Of a DNA stretch of 64,000 nucleotides, positions 12,541 to 24,210 are shown piece after piece (the first letter of the stretch is position 1; every line of letters begins with the position of its first letter). This stretch comes from Voacanga thouarsii (lineage: Eukaryota; Streptophyta; Magnoliopsida; Gentianales; Apocynaceae). The notes below the pieces were generated by a model, which had not been told where the DNA came from, searched no databases, and saw nothing but the letters and a program-made list of their open reading frames with translations. The position numbers and the translations under genes were made by a program. The stretch covers positions 4,317,228 to 4,381,227 of the forward strand of contig JANUWF010003367.1 in assembly GCA_026120185.1 (NCBI GenBank), written 5' to 3'.

Positions 12541-12996
12541 AATATATAATAAATAAAAATTATTTTAAATTAAAATAATTTTGAATTAGGATAAATTATC
12601 GACGTTTAGTATTTGTGTCGATGTGTGTGTGCCTTCACAAAAGATTTCGTATACGTTATTGTAACTGTTGAACTGAAATTCTCCGACAATTTTTCAAATC
12701 CCAAATATTTTTTGTACTTTTGGGTAAAATATTAAGAAGAAGAGGAAGAAAAGAATGCAGCGGCCGTCGAGCAAACAAATAATTATCCTTTTGCCTTCTT
12801 CATTTCCTTTTCCGATTTTTCTCTTTTATTTTTTATTTTACTAGATGATTAAAATATAAAGTCAGATAATTGAAATTTAAAGTTCCGTGCACCTAATAAG
12901 AAATATTTCTAAATCATTACCTCAAAATAACTAGTCCTTTTAGTTTAACCTTATGCAAACCAAAACAAAATTCATAAAACATTAATATCACGGAAG

Positions 12997-14112
12997 AAAA
13001 GGTAAATTGTTATATTTAGTCTCTGAACTTTTTGCTTTTGACAAGTTTAATATATCTTATTTGTTTTTAATTTTTTAAATTTCCTTTTTTTTTTATGGCA
13101 AATGAAGTCATTCGGATCAATTTTCGACAAGTTAACGATCCGTCAACTAGTCAAATTCGACGTTGATCAAATATAGAAGGGTAAATTTCCTATTTTAATG
13201 CACACCCATATAAAAAAAAGATAAATTTGTGAGTTTAGTCCTTGAACTTTTTTATTTTGACATATAGTTGGTCCTTATTCTTTTTTTTAAAAATTTATAT
13301 GTCCTTTATCTTTTTTCTTTTAGTACATTAGATCCTTCCAACCACTTATGATGGGTTTATTCTAAATCAATTCAGCCTTTATTTATTTATTTTTATTTTT
13401 TTAACAACAAAATCATATCTTCCATAATTTCAACGCAATACCATTGGTATACCTTTGAGTTCACTAAACCTTGTTCCCTAAAAGGCTAAAAGGCGTAACA
13501 CCGGACATCCACATCGATCCGCATTAAAACTATCTCACATCCCAAATGCAAGTTGTAAATTAGATACCCAATCAGCCAACAAGTGAGTTCACTAAACCTG
13601 TAACTATACTTCATGTATATGACACCGTGGCTTCTGTACACCTTTAACTCCTTCGCAAGTTGCTTCCGAATCCGACTATGGTTCGTAAATTATTATCGGA
13701 GTGTTCAATACTGAGATTTGGGCACGAGGAGCTTCTCCAATCTAAATTTATGGACTATTCTCTCTTGTTGGAAAGGGTTTTGTGAGCAGAGTTGACTTCA
13801 ATACTAGGAACTGCAACCAGAAAATATGGGTGCAAAATTTTCTCCAAAGGCCATGAAGCATGAGGTGGATTTGGAAATCTTGGTGGTGGGATTAATCGTC
13901 CAAGTGAAGTAAATTGAATTCTTGACTGAGTGTTAACTAGGTTGAAATTGGTAGGAAAGATTAAGCAAAAAAAAGCTATGGACCTAAAAAGTTTAAAAAA
14001 AAAAAAAAAAAACCCAACCATATCAAAACAAAAAAAAATAAAAAATAAAACTTACAAATTTATCTTTTTTTAAAATTAAGTGTACAATAAAATGACAAAT
14101 TTACCCTTTTAA
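12997..14112. mobile_element. candidate TIR element (weak)
   Basis: The left end AAAAGGTAAATTGTTATATTTAG resembles the reverse complement of the right end (AAAAGGGTAAATTTGTCATTTTA), about 18 of 23 bases by eye. The interior is non-coding with direct repeats. I find no clean target-site duplication. It could instead be two unrelated AT-rich repeats. Confidence 0.25.
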
Positions 14113-14536
14113 ACCTGTGAGCTTTAGCTCCCATTCTCTTACTAAGCCAACTTTGGATCTTCCATGAGGCTTCCAATCCTTTGACCAATTTGGCCATCTA
14201 AGCAACTAGAAGTTTGGCCAAAATTGCAACGAAGGAAGGGAAAATCTATGTGAACGATTAAGCAAACCAATTCTATACACACCATTCATTTATGACCAAA
14301 GACTTCGACTCCAACTTCAGCAAGAATCCTGCAGAACTGTTAAACATAGATGCTCCACAAGCAAAAGCAGATCAATAACAACAATAATAATGCCGAGAGA
14401 GAGAGAAATTTTTGAGAAGTTAACAAAATGCTAAATACAATTTTTGAGTTATATCCATTAGAAGTACCAAAGGGTATGATAACATGGGGAATTTGTATAG
14501 TTAATCTTTCAACTTGTAAGTTATTTTTATTTATGT

Positions 14537-17087
14537 TCAAGACAGGTACACCTGAACGGTGGCAGTTGTCATCAACTGACATACAGGACAAACATTGACT
14601 AGACCTTCACAATCTTTACACAAGCAGAGATGTCTACAAGGCATTAACAGTATGGATACCTCCTTTGTCCTGCATCTTCTGCAAATCATGTTGCCTCTTA
14701 ACGAAGGAGACTTCCCAGACCCACTTGGAACACTAAGGTAATTGTTTGGGTCTATACATGAGGCAGCATCATCCTTATCGCTCTCGCCAAATCCTTCTTT
14801 ACCTTGATCGGCAGCACCTTGCATTACTTGTTGAAGGTTGGCTTTCAAAATATTCACAACCGACTCATTGTACTTTGCCCTATAGCACCATTGCTGAGCT
14901 TCTACTGCAACTTGCTTCATTCTCTCAGCCAGTTCCCTGTTCTTACGATTTATGTTTTCTAACTCAAGATCTTTCTCATGTATCTTCTTGCCAACACCTT
15001 TCTCGATGGCAGTTAAAAAGGAAGCCATGTGTCTCTTCTTCAAGTCACTTATCCCTTTTGCCAGATTTTCTTCCTGTTTGAAAGGAATCACAGATCATTG
15101 TAATGCATTTACATACCACGGAAGAGTAAATTCTCAAATGTGGGTCGCCTTTTGTAGCTTCTTTCTTTTCTTGCAATAGTATAGTTTATGAGAAATTTCC
15201 ATTTTACAAAACATTCTGAATCGTGGTTAACTAGAGTCACTGAAACTGGGATTCACCTAAGGCATAAATCAATGAAGCATAGTAGACCACTAGAATGTTT
15301 AAACCATATGAATCCATTATAATCTCTAGAATAAGTAATTAATCTGGAATGCAGAGGCCAGTCGTACCTGAGTTTTAATATACTGATCAAATTCTTCTTT
15401 CTGTCGATCAAGTTCAGCTCTGATGTTATTGTTTAAGGACCAGATAATGGATGAAGGTACAGTCATACTTCCACTTGCAGAAGTAACTGATGAGTTGCGT
15501 TCTTCATCATCATATGAGAGCCTTAAACCAGTTGATACAGGATTGTGGTTAGCAATGCTTGCTGTTCGATCAGCTTCATCATGATAAATTTTGTTATTTA
15601 AGGAAATTTGAAGTTTCTGCTGATTTGTAAGTCCTTCTGCTTCTCTCCCTCGCTTATGAGGCCGCATAATAAGATTGCTCTCATTACGAAAATAATTTAC
15701 AGGATCGGCATTAAATCCATATGACACTGAAGTGTAAATTGGATCAGTCAGAAGCTGTCGGATAAGCATTCACTTGAAGTAAAATAAGGAAAAGATTATA
15801 CAAGAATGTGTACAACTAAGTACTAATTCAAGATGATAATAAGTGCACAGTCATCAGCTCTACAAGCAACAGGCGTATCTACTTTCTGAACCACTGGATC
15901 TCAATATATGTAGAAACTTTAACTGCAGTTTCTTTGGTAAAGTATTGGCTTTGGTATTCCCATATGTAGGATTTGCAAAAGGGCATTAGTAATCAATGTG
16001 TTTCAACACGGACTTTCTCACTTCTTTATTAAATTGGGCTCAATTTTAAATTACCGTCTGCATGAGCTTTCACACGCCAAGGGAATGTCATCCCCTGGTT
16101 ATTCAATGAACCACATGCAAGCATTAAAACTACCATAAAATTGTCATCCCTTGGTCAATTTCTGCCAACTATACGCAAATGTGAAATAACTGAAGTCCCA
16201 TTAAGAGCAATTCAATTCTGACAATTTTGCTCAACATATCAAATAATCAGATAGTTTCTTGCCTTCCATTTGGCTTCATGAAATTCATGTTGCGCAAAGC
16301 ATGGAAAATCTTGGCAACAACAAGCAAATAGCATATGCCAAATGTTCTAGAAAGCAAGTTTATTAGTCATCTAAAGACTATCACCAAAGGATGACAAGAG
16401 CCAAAACAAAATGAAAACCATAACAATCAAACCAAGGGTAATGGCAATACTAGTTGGGATAGTAATAATAATAATGATATCAACTTAGCACTGACAATGA
16501 TGCCCAGCATATTCACAAATAGATACAAAGAAGGTAACTTTCATGGTAGTAATGATCACTCCAGTACTTATTTGAGCAGTGTTCATGCACTAAAAATTTC
16601 TCCTCTGGTGAAAAGCACATAGCTGCAGGCAAACTTGTTGAGAAGTCTAACAGTGGCCCGCCAGGAAGGTTTAATGTGCAAACATTTAGTATTGAGAAAA
16701 TATGATACTTTATTTGTAAACATGTTTACCTTACCAATAAGGGTGTTCAACCAAAGGTATAGGAGCAGTTGAACTATAAACTAAACAATATCAGCAAAAA
16801 AGTGCAGCCATTGCTTATCTCTTTCCTTACATCCCATATAGCAGAGAAGTGATTAAGAAAATAGAATGCCGCCAGTAAAACAATTCCACATGCTATCTTT
16901 ACAAGGGCATGGAAATAGGGGAAAATAATATACTTGTAAAACTAATATACTTTAATTTGCCAAGCAAAGAAATAAACTTACAGTTTCCAAACAACTGCAG
17001 CTGATTAGAAGCATTGGCAGGGTACTGGAAGCGGTTCTCATCAAGGAAAACAGGCGAAGCCATGCTACCATTATTATCTCCCAACAT
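14537..17087 (-). CDS. BOI-like RING-type E3 ubiquitin ligase
   Basis: Exons on the minus strand are 17087-16982, 15726-15368 and 15073-14537, giving 333 aa. Residues 1-36 carry the family's N-terminus (DENRFQY, ASNQLQLFGN). The middle has DPVNYF, a basic KRGRE patch, and the conserved TGLRLSYDDEERNSSVTSASG. Residues about 140-245 are a coiled coil (DRQKEEFDQYI, IEKGVGKKIHEKDLE, ENINRKNREL). Residues 286-320 are a C3HC4 RING finger (CRRC, CRHLCLCKDC, CPVC), with the family ending VQVYLS. Arabidopsis BOI and BRG1-3 ubiquitinate or bind regulators and limit cell death and stress responses. Which member this corresponds to cannot be fixed by eye. The leader has its own introns (to about 18.3 kb). 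Confidence 0.94.
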
Positions 17088-17273
17088 TCTCTTTGGGATG
17101 GAAACAACTTATTTCCCAAGGAGGCTACTTTAAAATAAATAAAATGTGATGCCCAGTAACAATATACCTGCAAAAAGAAGAATATTGGTTAAAAATAAGA
17201 ACCATGTTGAGGATAATCAAATCCTTTAGTATTGCAACTCTAGTGCCTTTCTAAGACCATGCAAACTCTGCAT

Positions 17274-17297
17274 CCCCCCCCCCCTCCCCCCCCCCCC
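17274..17297. repeat. C-rich tract
   Basis: 23 of 24 bases are C, with a single T at 17285. On the minus strand, the sense strand of the BOI-like leader, this is a G run able to form a G-quadruplex inside an intron. Confidence 0.85.
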
Positions 17298-17986
17298 ATT
17301 ATGGCCTCTATGCATGAAAAAAAATTATAATAATTAACTTTAAACCGTCCACATAGGAATTAATATACTTTTCTCTTGCTCTACCTTATCAGTTATGCTT
17401 TCAACTTCCTTTGTTATCAAAGTACAGATATCACATTCTCCTGATGAATCCCCTGATGACACATAATAGAATAGTAGCACAAGCCATCTAACCAATTATT
17501 GCAAGAATACTGAACCCAAAACTTTCAATTAAAATAAGGATTTCATAAGTGAGCCTTGGAATAAAAAATAAACATAAAGCACAAAACTTTTGAACACGAT
17601 GAAGGGCATTATCCAGAGAATAATCTACATCAACCTGCATCTGATTTATAACCACGATCAAGTAAGAGACAAATGCCGCAAGGAGATGATCTCCCTTTTG
17701 ATTTTTTTTGTTCACCTTTTTCTTCCAGTTGCCTTTTCCAATCAAAAAACTAGATGCTATATAAAAACGAGAAGCAACAGAGTAAACATAATCTAAAAGC
17801 TTAAACTGCATTGTACCACCGATAACTACCAACCGCCGCAGCATAAAATCAAATCGCTATAGACCCCCACCCCCCCCGGCAAAAAAAAAAGGGAATGCAA
17901 CAACACCTAGATATTCCAAGAGATTAAAAACCAGCATCAATACATAAAAAGACCTCCTTTTTTCCCCATCCCACAAACAAAGCAAT

Positions 17987-17989
<3 letters not shown>

Positions 17990-18019
<30 letters not shown>
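17990..18019. repeat. (GA)15 microsatellite
   Basis: About 15 uninterrupted AG units. It lies at the very start of the presumed leader intron of the BOI-like gene, beside its donor site. Confidence 0.9.
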
Positions 18020-18022
<3 letters not shown>

Positions 18023-18340
18023 CCTGGAAATCGCGAGAGATGCAAGAATTGAATAACTCTCAAAATCGATCCTGCAGATTACAATTAATATCTCATTAAT
18101 CAATTTCCATATACAAACTCGTGATTACCTAAACAGAAACGCCCACAAATTAGAAAAAAAAAAATACCACGCATATATGCATTTCCATATCAAGAAAATC
18201 ATACCTCAAAACAAGATCATTGAGAAAAACAACGATCCGAGGCTGAATATACACCCCAAAAAATGAACAAACAACAGTAACCGACGAGGAGAGAGGATGA
18301 ATCGGAAATGAGAATGCTTGAGAGAAGAAACACACACCGT

Positions 18341-21320
18341 TATGAATCTGAGAGAAGGAAATGGAAAAGAAAACGGATCATATCCTGTGGTTGTGGGTGG
18401 GGCGATGAAATTTATTTATTTATTTATGAGAGAGTATTGAGAAATGTGAGGAAGAATACTAGAGAGGAGGAAGGAAGGAGAAGAAACGAGCGTTAGTGGT
18501 TGGCCCCACAGCCACAAGCACGCAGAGAGCAAAATTCTCGAATCACGCTATACCCTCTCTTGGTACTGCGGTGGTGGAGGTATCGGATGGGGTGGAGTAT
18601 ATATAAGGACTTCTCATCATCATCACTACTCGGTCAGTCCGAGTCAGCACACAGTGTTGTTATTATTGTTCCACTCCTCCTCTGGTTTTCCCACCACCAT
18701 CAAGGTTTTTGGTTGGGCTTATTAATTTAAGGAAATACTATATAAATTGAATTATCACAACAACCTTAATCTTATATAGACAAAAATACCCTTCTCTTTT
18801 TTTTTGAATTTTTTTGAATTTTTTGATTAAAAATTACTCGAAAACTAAAAAATATCGTATAAATAAACCATGGTTAAATATTTGATTTGTTATTTAAAAA
18901 GATAGAAAAAAAGAAAAAAAAAAGGATATTATGTTGAATGAGAGTTTTTGAGCACGTGATAAGAAATTTATGTTAGTATTTTTTGTCAATTTCATGCTTA
19001 ATTGTTGGTTTTTTTTTTCTTGTAAATGAAATATGGGAGTTGAATTTATGAAGCATTAATTGATGGGGAAAGGAATGTAAAAATGAAACGGTAGTATCTA
19101 GCAATAGATTTTACCGATTGATGAGATTGGTAAATCAAGCTTGTGCTTGGAATATCATGCAAATTTTAGTCATGAGGTCCTTTTATTTATTTTTTACCTT
19201 TTTGGACTTTCATCTCTGATGATTTTCATCTCTTTCCTTCAATTGTTGTTTCTAATTTTTTATATGCGACCATGAGAGTGCAAATTTGTAATTTCTATTT
19301 TTGAAAATTACTTAATCTTACACACTATTGTCTTGCAATATCTTAAGGTACATGTAAAATAAAATTTTAAAACAAGAAATCTAATAATATATATTAAGTT
19401 AATCGCATTATCGAGTTATTCAAAACTCAAAATTTAATTCCCCACAAAAAAAAAGAAAGAAAGAAAGTACCTTTCTAAGCTAAACATATGCAAATATATA
19501 TTATTTTCATCATAATGGATCTAGAGAGACAACAATAAAACTTTTACTTTATTCAAAACCATCTTGGTGAATAATTTCATTCAACAGTGCACCATATTAT
19601 TTATTGAAGTTCACCTTTTTCTATCTTTTTTTTTTTATGTGTCACTTCATTATTGTGTGCATGCATGCTTCTTGTGAACCTATTAATTGCTATACTCCTA
19701 AGATGCATCTTCCAATTTACACCAAAAGGAAGCATTTGCTACATTCTTCCCTACCAAGAAGAAGGACCATCATTCACTAGGACGTACCACACAATGACAA
19801 TAAAAAAATGAACACGTACATGATAATATCTCATAAAAATCACGAATTTAATTCTTAATTCTATATTATATATTTTACGATTTATTTTCTTTTAGAATTT
19901 TAGATAAGAATAGTAGTATACTTGTAATGGAACGTTACTTGAAAAACCATCATTCACTAACATTCACGTATGTATAACCATATTCATAATGATGAATAAC
20001 TTAAGAAAGAAAGGGTGAAAAAAATATATGGGAAATTGCTATCAATTCTCAACTAGAGAAAGGTGGATTAGAAATCGTCACAAACTTCTTGTGGAAATGA
20101 GATTTCATTTCCTTGGAAGCTTTCTCCTACCAATCCCTTTTGTCCAAACGACTTCTTGTATGAATATCTACCGTATAAGCATCACATATGTGGGCAATCT
20201 AATTCAACTAAACCTTACATATATATTAAAAGAGGAAGCAGATATCATTTCATAAAATTCAACTCGAAAGTTATTATTTTAATAAAATAATCTTTATTAA
20301 AATAAAAATATTAATAAAAGAAAATATTGACATGTGTTTACCGCATTCCATTCGATATTAATTTTATTTATTTATTTTTATATGTTTCTCAACTAATTAC
20401 AAGAAAATCAACATTTAAGAATTTTTTTCTTTATTATTTTAATAATCAAATTTTATTTTTTTAATTACAAACTATATGCTCAATTATTAAATAATTAGGA
20501 GGACAATATTTTGAGACTTGGTATTTTATATTTGTGGAAAAGCAAAGGATGGGCATGCTTGAGGTGGAGGGCAATATTGGGACAAGAATTAGGAGGTTGG
20601 GGTCGGTTGATGGACCGACCACCGAAGCAAGAATTGAATATGGGGACGAGGTGGGAAGAAGAAGCCCAAGCAAGCCGCGGTTGGGTTGAACAGACAGACG
20701 AAAGGGGTCCCACAGTCTCCACCCGCTATGTGGTTGGCGGGTAAATTTTGGCGGGTGAACGAAACGACGAAGTGTAGACTCCGTTATTCCCGAAAGCGGC
20801 CGGTAAACACGGACCACTATAAAGACTTATTTTTTCTTTTTCTTTTTTAAATAAAGACTATTTTATTTTTTTCATAAAAAAATTTTTAAAAAATCTAAAA
20901 TCATGCTGTATTCTTAGATGCTGTTTGGGTGAAGAGAAAAGATACAAATTATGCGAAAATGACGTAATATTTATTTTTGAGAAAAATAATGTAAATCTTT
21001 TATTTCGTCTCATGCAAATTTACTTTATAAAAATAAATAATTGTGCATACCTACGTACTTTCTTACATTTTTTTTCTTTTAAATCAAATGAATATATAAA
21101 ATATATTTTTTATTTTTTATTTCACTTTTTTCTATCATTAACTTTCTTAAATAACTTTCCCGTCACTCAAATAAATTCTTAGAATTCTAATTAATAGTGT
21201 TGGTGGAATAGCTTAGCTAATAATGCAATGCAGCTTGTACGATGAGAAGAAAACAGCCCACATAAAAATAAAATAAATAGAAATTAAGAATAAAAAAATC
21301 AGTACTAATAATAAGATCCG
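18341..21320. other. intergenic, no recognised gene
   Basis: The left part (to about 18.7 kb) should contain the BOI-like promoter. The rest is AT-rich. A GC-richer island at about 20500-20820 has open frames on both strands (20511-20744 on +, 20461-20817 on -). Neither resembles a known family, so I do not call a gene. Confidence 0.5.
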
Positions 21321-21607
21321 TGTTGTAAATATGTTAAATTAGTAGAAACTCCATTAATTATGAATTATATGGATGTCCATCATTTAGTGGAGACACCACT
21401 AATTTATATTAATAGAAGATGATGTATTCCACTAAATAAGAGCTCTATAAATAGAGTTATTCTCTAAATTTGAAATGTATCATCATTTTTGTGAAAGAAT
21501 TGTGAGAGAAAAAAAAGAGAGAAATTTGAAAAAATTATTGTGCAAAGAATAGTTAAGAATTTCTTATTGTGTAGATTTTATTCTAATATTACCAAAATTT
21601 CATGACA
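21321..21607 (+). repeat. 5' LTR of copia copy 2
   Basis: 287 bp, TGTTGTAAATA...TTTCATGACA. It aligns with the 3' LTR at 26509-26800 with around 20 single-base differences by eye, nearly all transitions. The TATA palindrome survives as CTCTATAAATAGAG. Confidence 0.9.
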
Positions 21608-21692
21608 CGTTATCAACACGAGTCTCTACCGTTACACAAAAGTCAGAAGACTAAAGCACGAGTCTCTAACGTTACACAAGCCAGAAGACAGG
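21608..21692 (+). repeat. post-LTR leader with a 40-bp tandem repeat
   Basis: Directly after the LTR comes CGTTATCAACACGAG, the place of the primer-binding site. The block CACGAGTCTCTAcCGTTACA is then repeated from 21617 and again from 21657 (period 40), each followed by a CAGAAGAC block. The priming tRNA is not identified. Confidence 0.6.
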
Positions 21693-22457
21693 TACGCATT
21701 TATTGATCCCTATTGCTAATCTTGCTAAACTCGAATTTGTAACTCTTGATATTTCTGGAAAGAATTGTATGTCATGGGTTCTCGATGCAGAAATGCATAT
21801 AAATGCTGAAGGCCTTAGTGAATAGTGCATCTACATAACAAAAAGCCAAAACTTTTATTTTTATTCGTCGTAATCTCGACGAAAATTTGAAAATGAAATA
21901 TCATATCGAAAAAGATCTATATATCTTGTGGATAAATTTAAAAGAAATATTTGACCACTTAAAGATTATCGTACTACCCACTACACGGTATGAATGATTA
22001 CACCTGAGGTTACAAGATTTTAAAACCATGAATGATTATAACTCCGCGATGTATAAAATTACATCTCAATTAAAATTATACGGAGAAAAAATTACTGATG
22101 AATATATGCTGGAAAAAATATTCTCCACCTTCTATGCCTCGAATATTGTTCTGCAGCAATAATATCGAGAAAAAAAGTTATACAAAATTTACAAATTTAA
22201 TTACTGACATCCTTATTGTAGAGAAAAATAATGAGTTATTATTAATAAATTATGAAACCAGACCAACTGGTTCAACAGCATTCCCAAAAGTAAATGCTGT
22301 TGACTCTAGTAGAAGCCATCGTTATAGTCGTAGTTGTGGCAGTGGCCATGGTTATGGTCATAGACACACTTGATATTTTCCTTATTACAGTAATAATCAA
22401 GTTGTGAGAAATACTAGCCACCTGAAGTAGAACAAAAAAGATAATAAAAGAAAATAA
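21690..22457 (+). pseudogene. copia gag of copy 2, broken
   Basis: The start reads as a UBN2-type copia gag (AKLEFVTLDISGKN, then SWVLDAEMHINAEGLSE) and hits a stop. Later it has the arginine/glycine-rich stretch also seen in copy 1. Homology to copy 1 stops at about 22457, before the zinc knuckle. Confidence 0.8.
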
Positions 22458-22633
22458 TATTTCCAATAATAATAAGCATTACATTTTTTAGATTTACGTT
22501 TGAATGTCAATATAACACATTATACTGCATTACTACTAATAATTCAAAAAAAATATATATATATCTCGTGATCATCAGTTTAGTGTTCACTTGTATTTCC
22601 TTTATTCATCTCACTGGTGTTCACGTGAGTTTT

Positions 22634-22711
22634 AGGATGAATGCTTGTAGTTGTTCTTTTTCAATAGAATTGACAAATTTAGGATGAATATTTGTAATTA
22701 TTCTATTTCAA
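22634..22711. repeat. imperfect tandem repeat at the RWP-RK 3' end
   Basis: A unit beginning TTAGGATGAATGCTTGTA is repeated from about 22679 as TTAGGATGAATATTTGTA (period about 46), each ending in a TTCTATTTCAAT-like block. The second unit covers the pseudogene stop codon, so the 3' end of the gene was locally duplicated. Confidence 0.6.
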
Positions 22712-23940
22712 TGTTTGAATTAGAGGAAGACAAACAATTAGTAATTATGGACTTTAGATCATTTTCTTTGGCATCCTCCTCCTCTTCCTTCTCACTTGGG
22801 TCAAAATCTAGATTAGCAGTAGAATTAGCCGTAAAGTTACTGTGAAATGAGTCTTGGGATTTTATCATCCCCTTAAGTTTTCTCTTCTTATAGTTGGCCT
22901 TGAAGTATACTTGTCTTAGTCTCTATGTTTGGTCCTCCAACCGCGTATCAGGAATTTCTTCCATCAACTTCTTCTCACGTTATAGTATCTCATCAATGGT
23001 TTCTCTCAACTTCTTTCCAGCCATATGTCCTCCTTTTTTTTTTCATTTTGCATCTCTTGTAAATCAGAGGGATTTCTACATATCATCGGTAGAGATACAT
23101 TCATTCCGGTCATTATTTATTTTTCATAGTTTCATACTTACAAACCTATGATTATAAGTGTGTATGAGCGAAAACCTGGACATTCTTGATTAGAGTCTTC
23201 AAACTCATTAACTTCCTGTAAGGCCATCGACGAATTCCCAACTCCCTACATCTTTTTTTGAGAAGGGTTAAGCTAATATTCAGTTCTTTGGTCGCTCTCT
23301 TGATTGGCATGTAAAAGTACTTTGAAATAGTTGCTCTTAATGGTGTCTTGACGCTATTACCCTTCTCCTTTCTCCGTCTCCTAATATCTTATTCTCCACA
23401 GGAATTTTATTTGAAATATCTTGAATTTCGATATTAAATTCAAGATGCATTTCATGATTACTCACTCCGAATTCATTGTCAATACCACTTATTATTTCTC
23501 CTAAAAAAAGAAAAACAATATCAGTAAGGGTAATACCATTCAAAATCCATGTTTGAATGTATGATAACCTTGAATCATATTATGACTTTGTTCAAAATCT
23601 ATTAGAGAGTAGAAAAGATCATGCACAAGCATATCTTCATTCAAATGAACAGCATCAAAAGCAGTCTCTTGAACGGGCAGATCAAATTGAAAATTCAAAG
23701 CAGCATGTTCAGAACTTCCACTGATTTACATTACAACAAACCAAAAGAGAGTTTAATTTCATTATCAAGCACACTAAAAAAAAAAAAAGAAAAAGCCCTC
23801 AAAAGTATCTCACATAAAATTAAGAGAAAACGGTTGGCTTAGAAAGGAAAACACATCAAAATCTTCTTCTTGAGAAATCAATTCAAAATTTGACAATGTC
23901 TCAAATGAATTACGAGTCTCTATCTCTGATTTGTGATTTT
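22698..23940 (-). pseudogene. RWP-RK transcription factor (RKD type), intron-containing pseudogene
   Basis: Read on the minus strand. A likely N-terminal acidic exon spans about 23940-23814 (SFETLSNFELISQEEDFD). Exon 23720-23569 has LVHDLFYSLIDFEQ. Exon 23500-23176 carries the RWP-RK domain (KYFYMPIKRATKELNISL, KRCRELGIRRWPYRKLM; the RWPYRK core is at 23212-23229). The last exon, about 23053-22698, has REKKLMEEIPDTRLED, KANYKKRKLKGM and an acidic tail ending at stop 22698-22700. Introns are short (68 and 122 bp for the two best-defined) and GT-AG. Inactivating changes are a one-base deletion near 23352 just before the domain, and in-frame stops at 22980-22982 and 22923-22925. RKD proteins are DNA-binding regulators of egg and germ-cell identity. 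No start codon is assigned. It lies antisense inside copia copy 2. Confidence 0.87.
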
Positions 23941-23966
23941 TTTTTAAATTTACTAATGACTAATGA

Positions 23967-23970
<4 letters not shown>

Positions 23971-24018
<48 letters not shown>
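23971..24018. repeat. (TA)24 microsatellite
   Basis: An uninterrupted TA run of 48 bases near the right end of the foreign segment in copia copy 2, upstream of the RWP-RK pseudogene in its own orientation. Confidence 0.9.
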
Positions 24019-24020
<2 letters not shown>

Positions 24021-24210
24021 AAGAAGAAGAGATAAATGATAGGTGGATGGATTGAGGAGAAGAAAAGACAACGAGGAAGGAAAAAAGATGGTACCGAGAA
24101 GAGTGAGGAGATTTTTTTAATATATTTCTTAACATTTCCTACTTGTTATGTATGTAGTATTATTCATAATGTTCTTACATTTCTTTTTCTTTTCCATTAT
24201 TCTCTTGTAA

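Larger units (their letters stand above)
11281..14336. other. intergenic, repeat-rich
   Basis: No gene is recognised. It contains one copy of a dispersed AT-rich repeat (about 12066-12540, second copy at about 28330-28860). A candidate TIR-bounded element lies at about 12997-14112 and includes two direct copies of a 'tttagtcNctgaactttt' block about 220 bases apart. There is a long A/T run near 13993-14010. Confidence 0.5.
17088..18340 (-). promoter_or_regulatory. 5' leader with introns of the BOI-like gene
   Basis: Splice signals suggest leader exons. An acceptor (TTTTTGCAG) lies near 17170. A donor CCAG|GTAATC ends an exon at 18024, and an acceptor CTGCAG lies near 18071. The coding ATG is 17087. 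The region also holds a C tract (17274-17297) and a GA microsatellite (17990-18019). On the minus strand the GA repeat follows the donor directly as GTAAT(CT)n. The exact leader is unproven. Confidence 0.45.

Noticed and set aside
14746..15179. Plus-strand frames of 111 and 75 aa
   Set aside because: Complement of the BOI-like coiled-coil and RING exon.
20461..20817. 118-aa frame on the minus strand and 77-aa frame on the plus strand
   Set aside because: They overlap in a GC-richer patch and neither resembles a known protein or has splice context.
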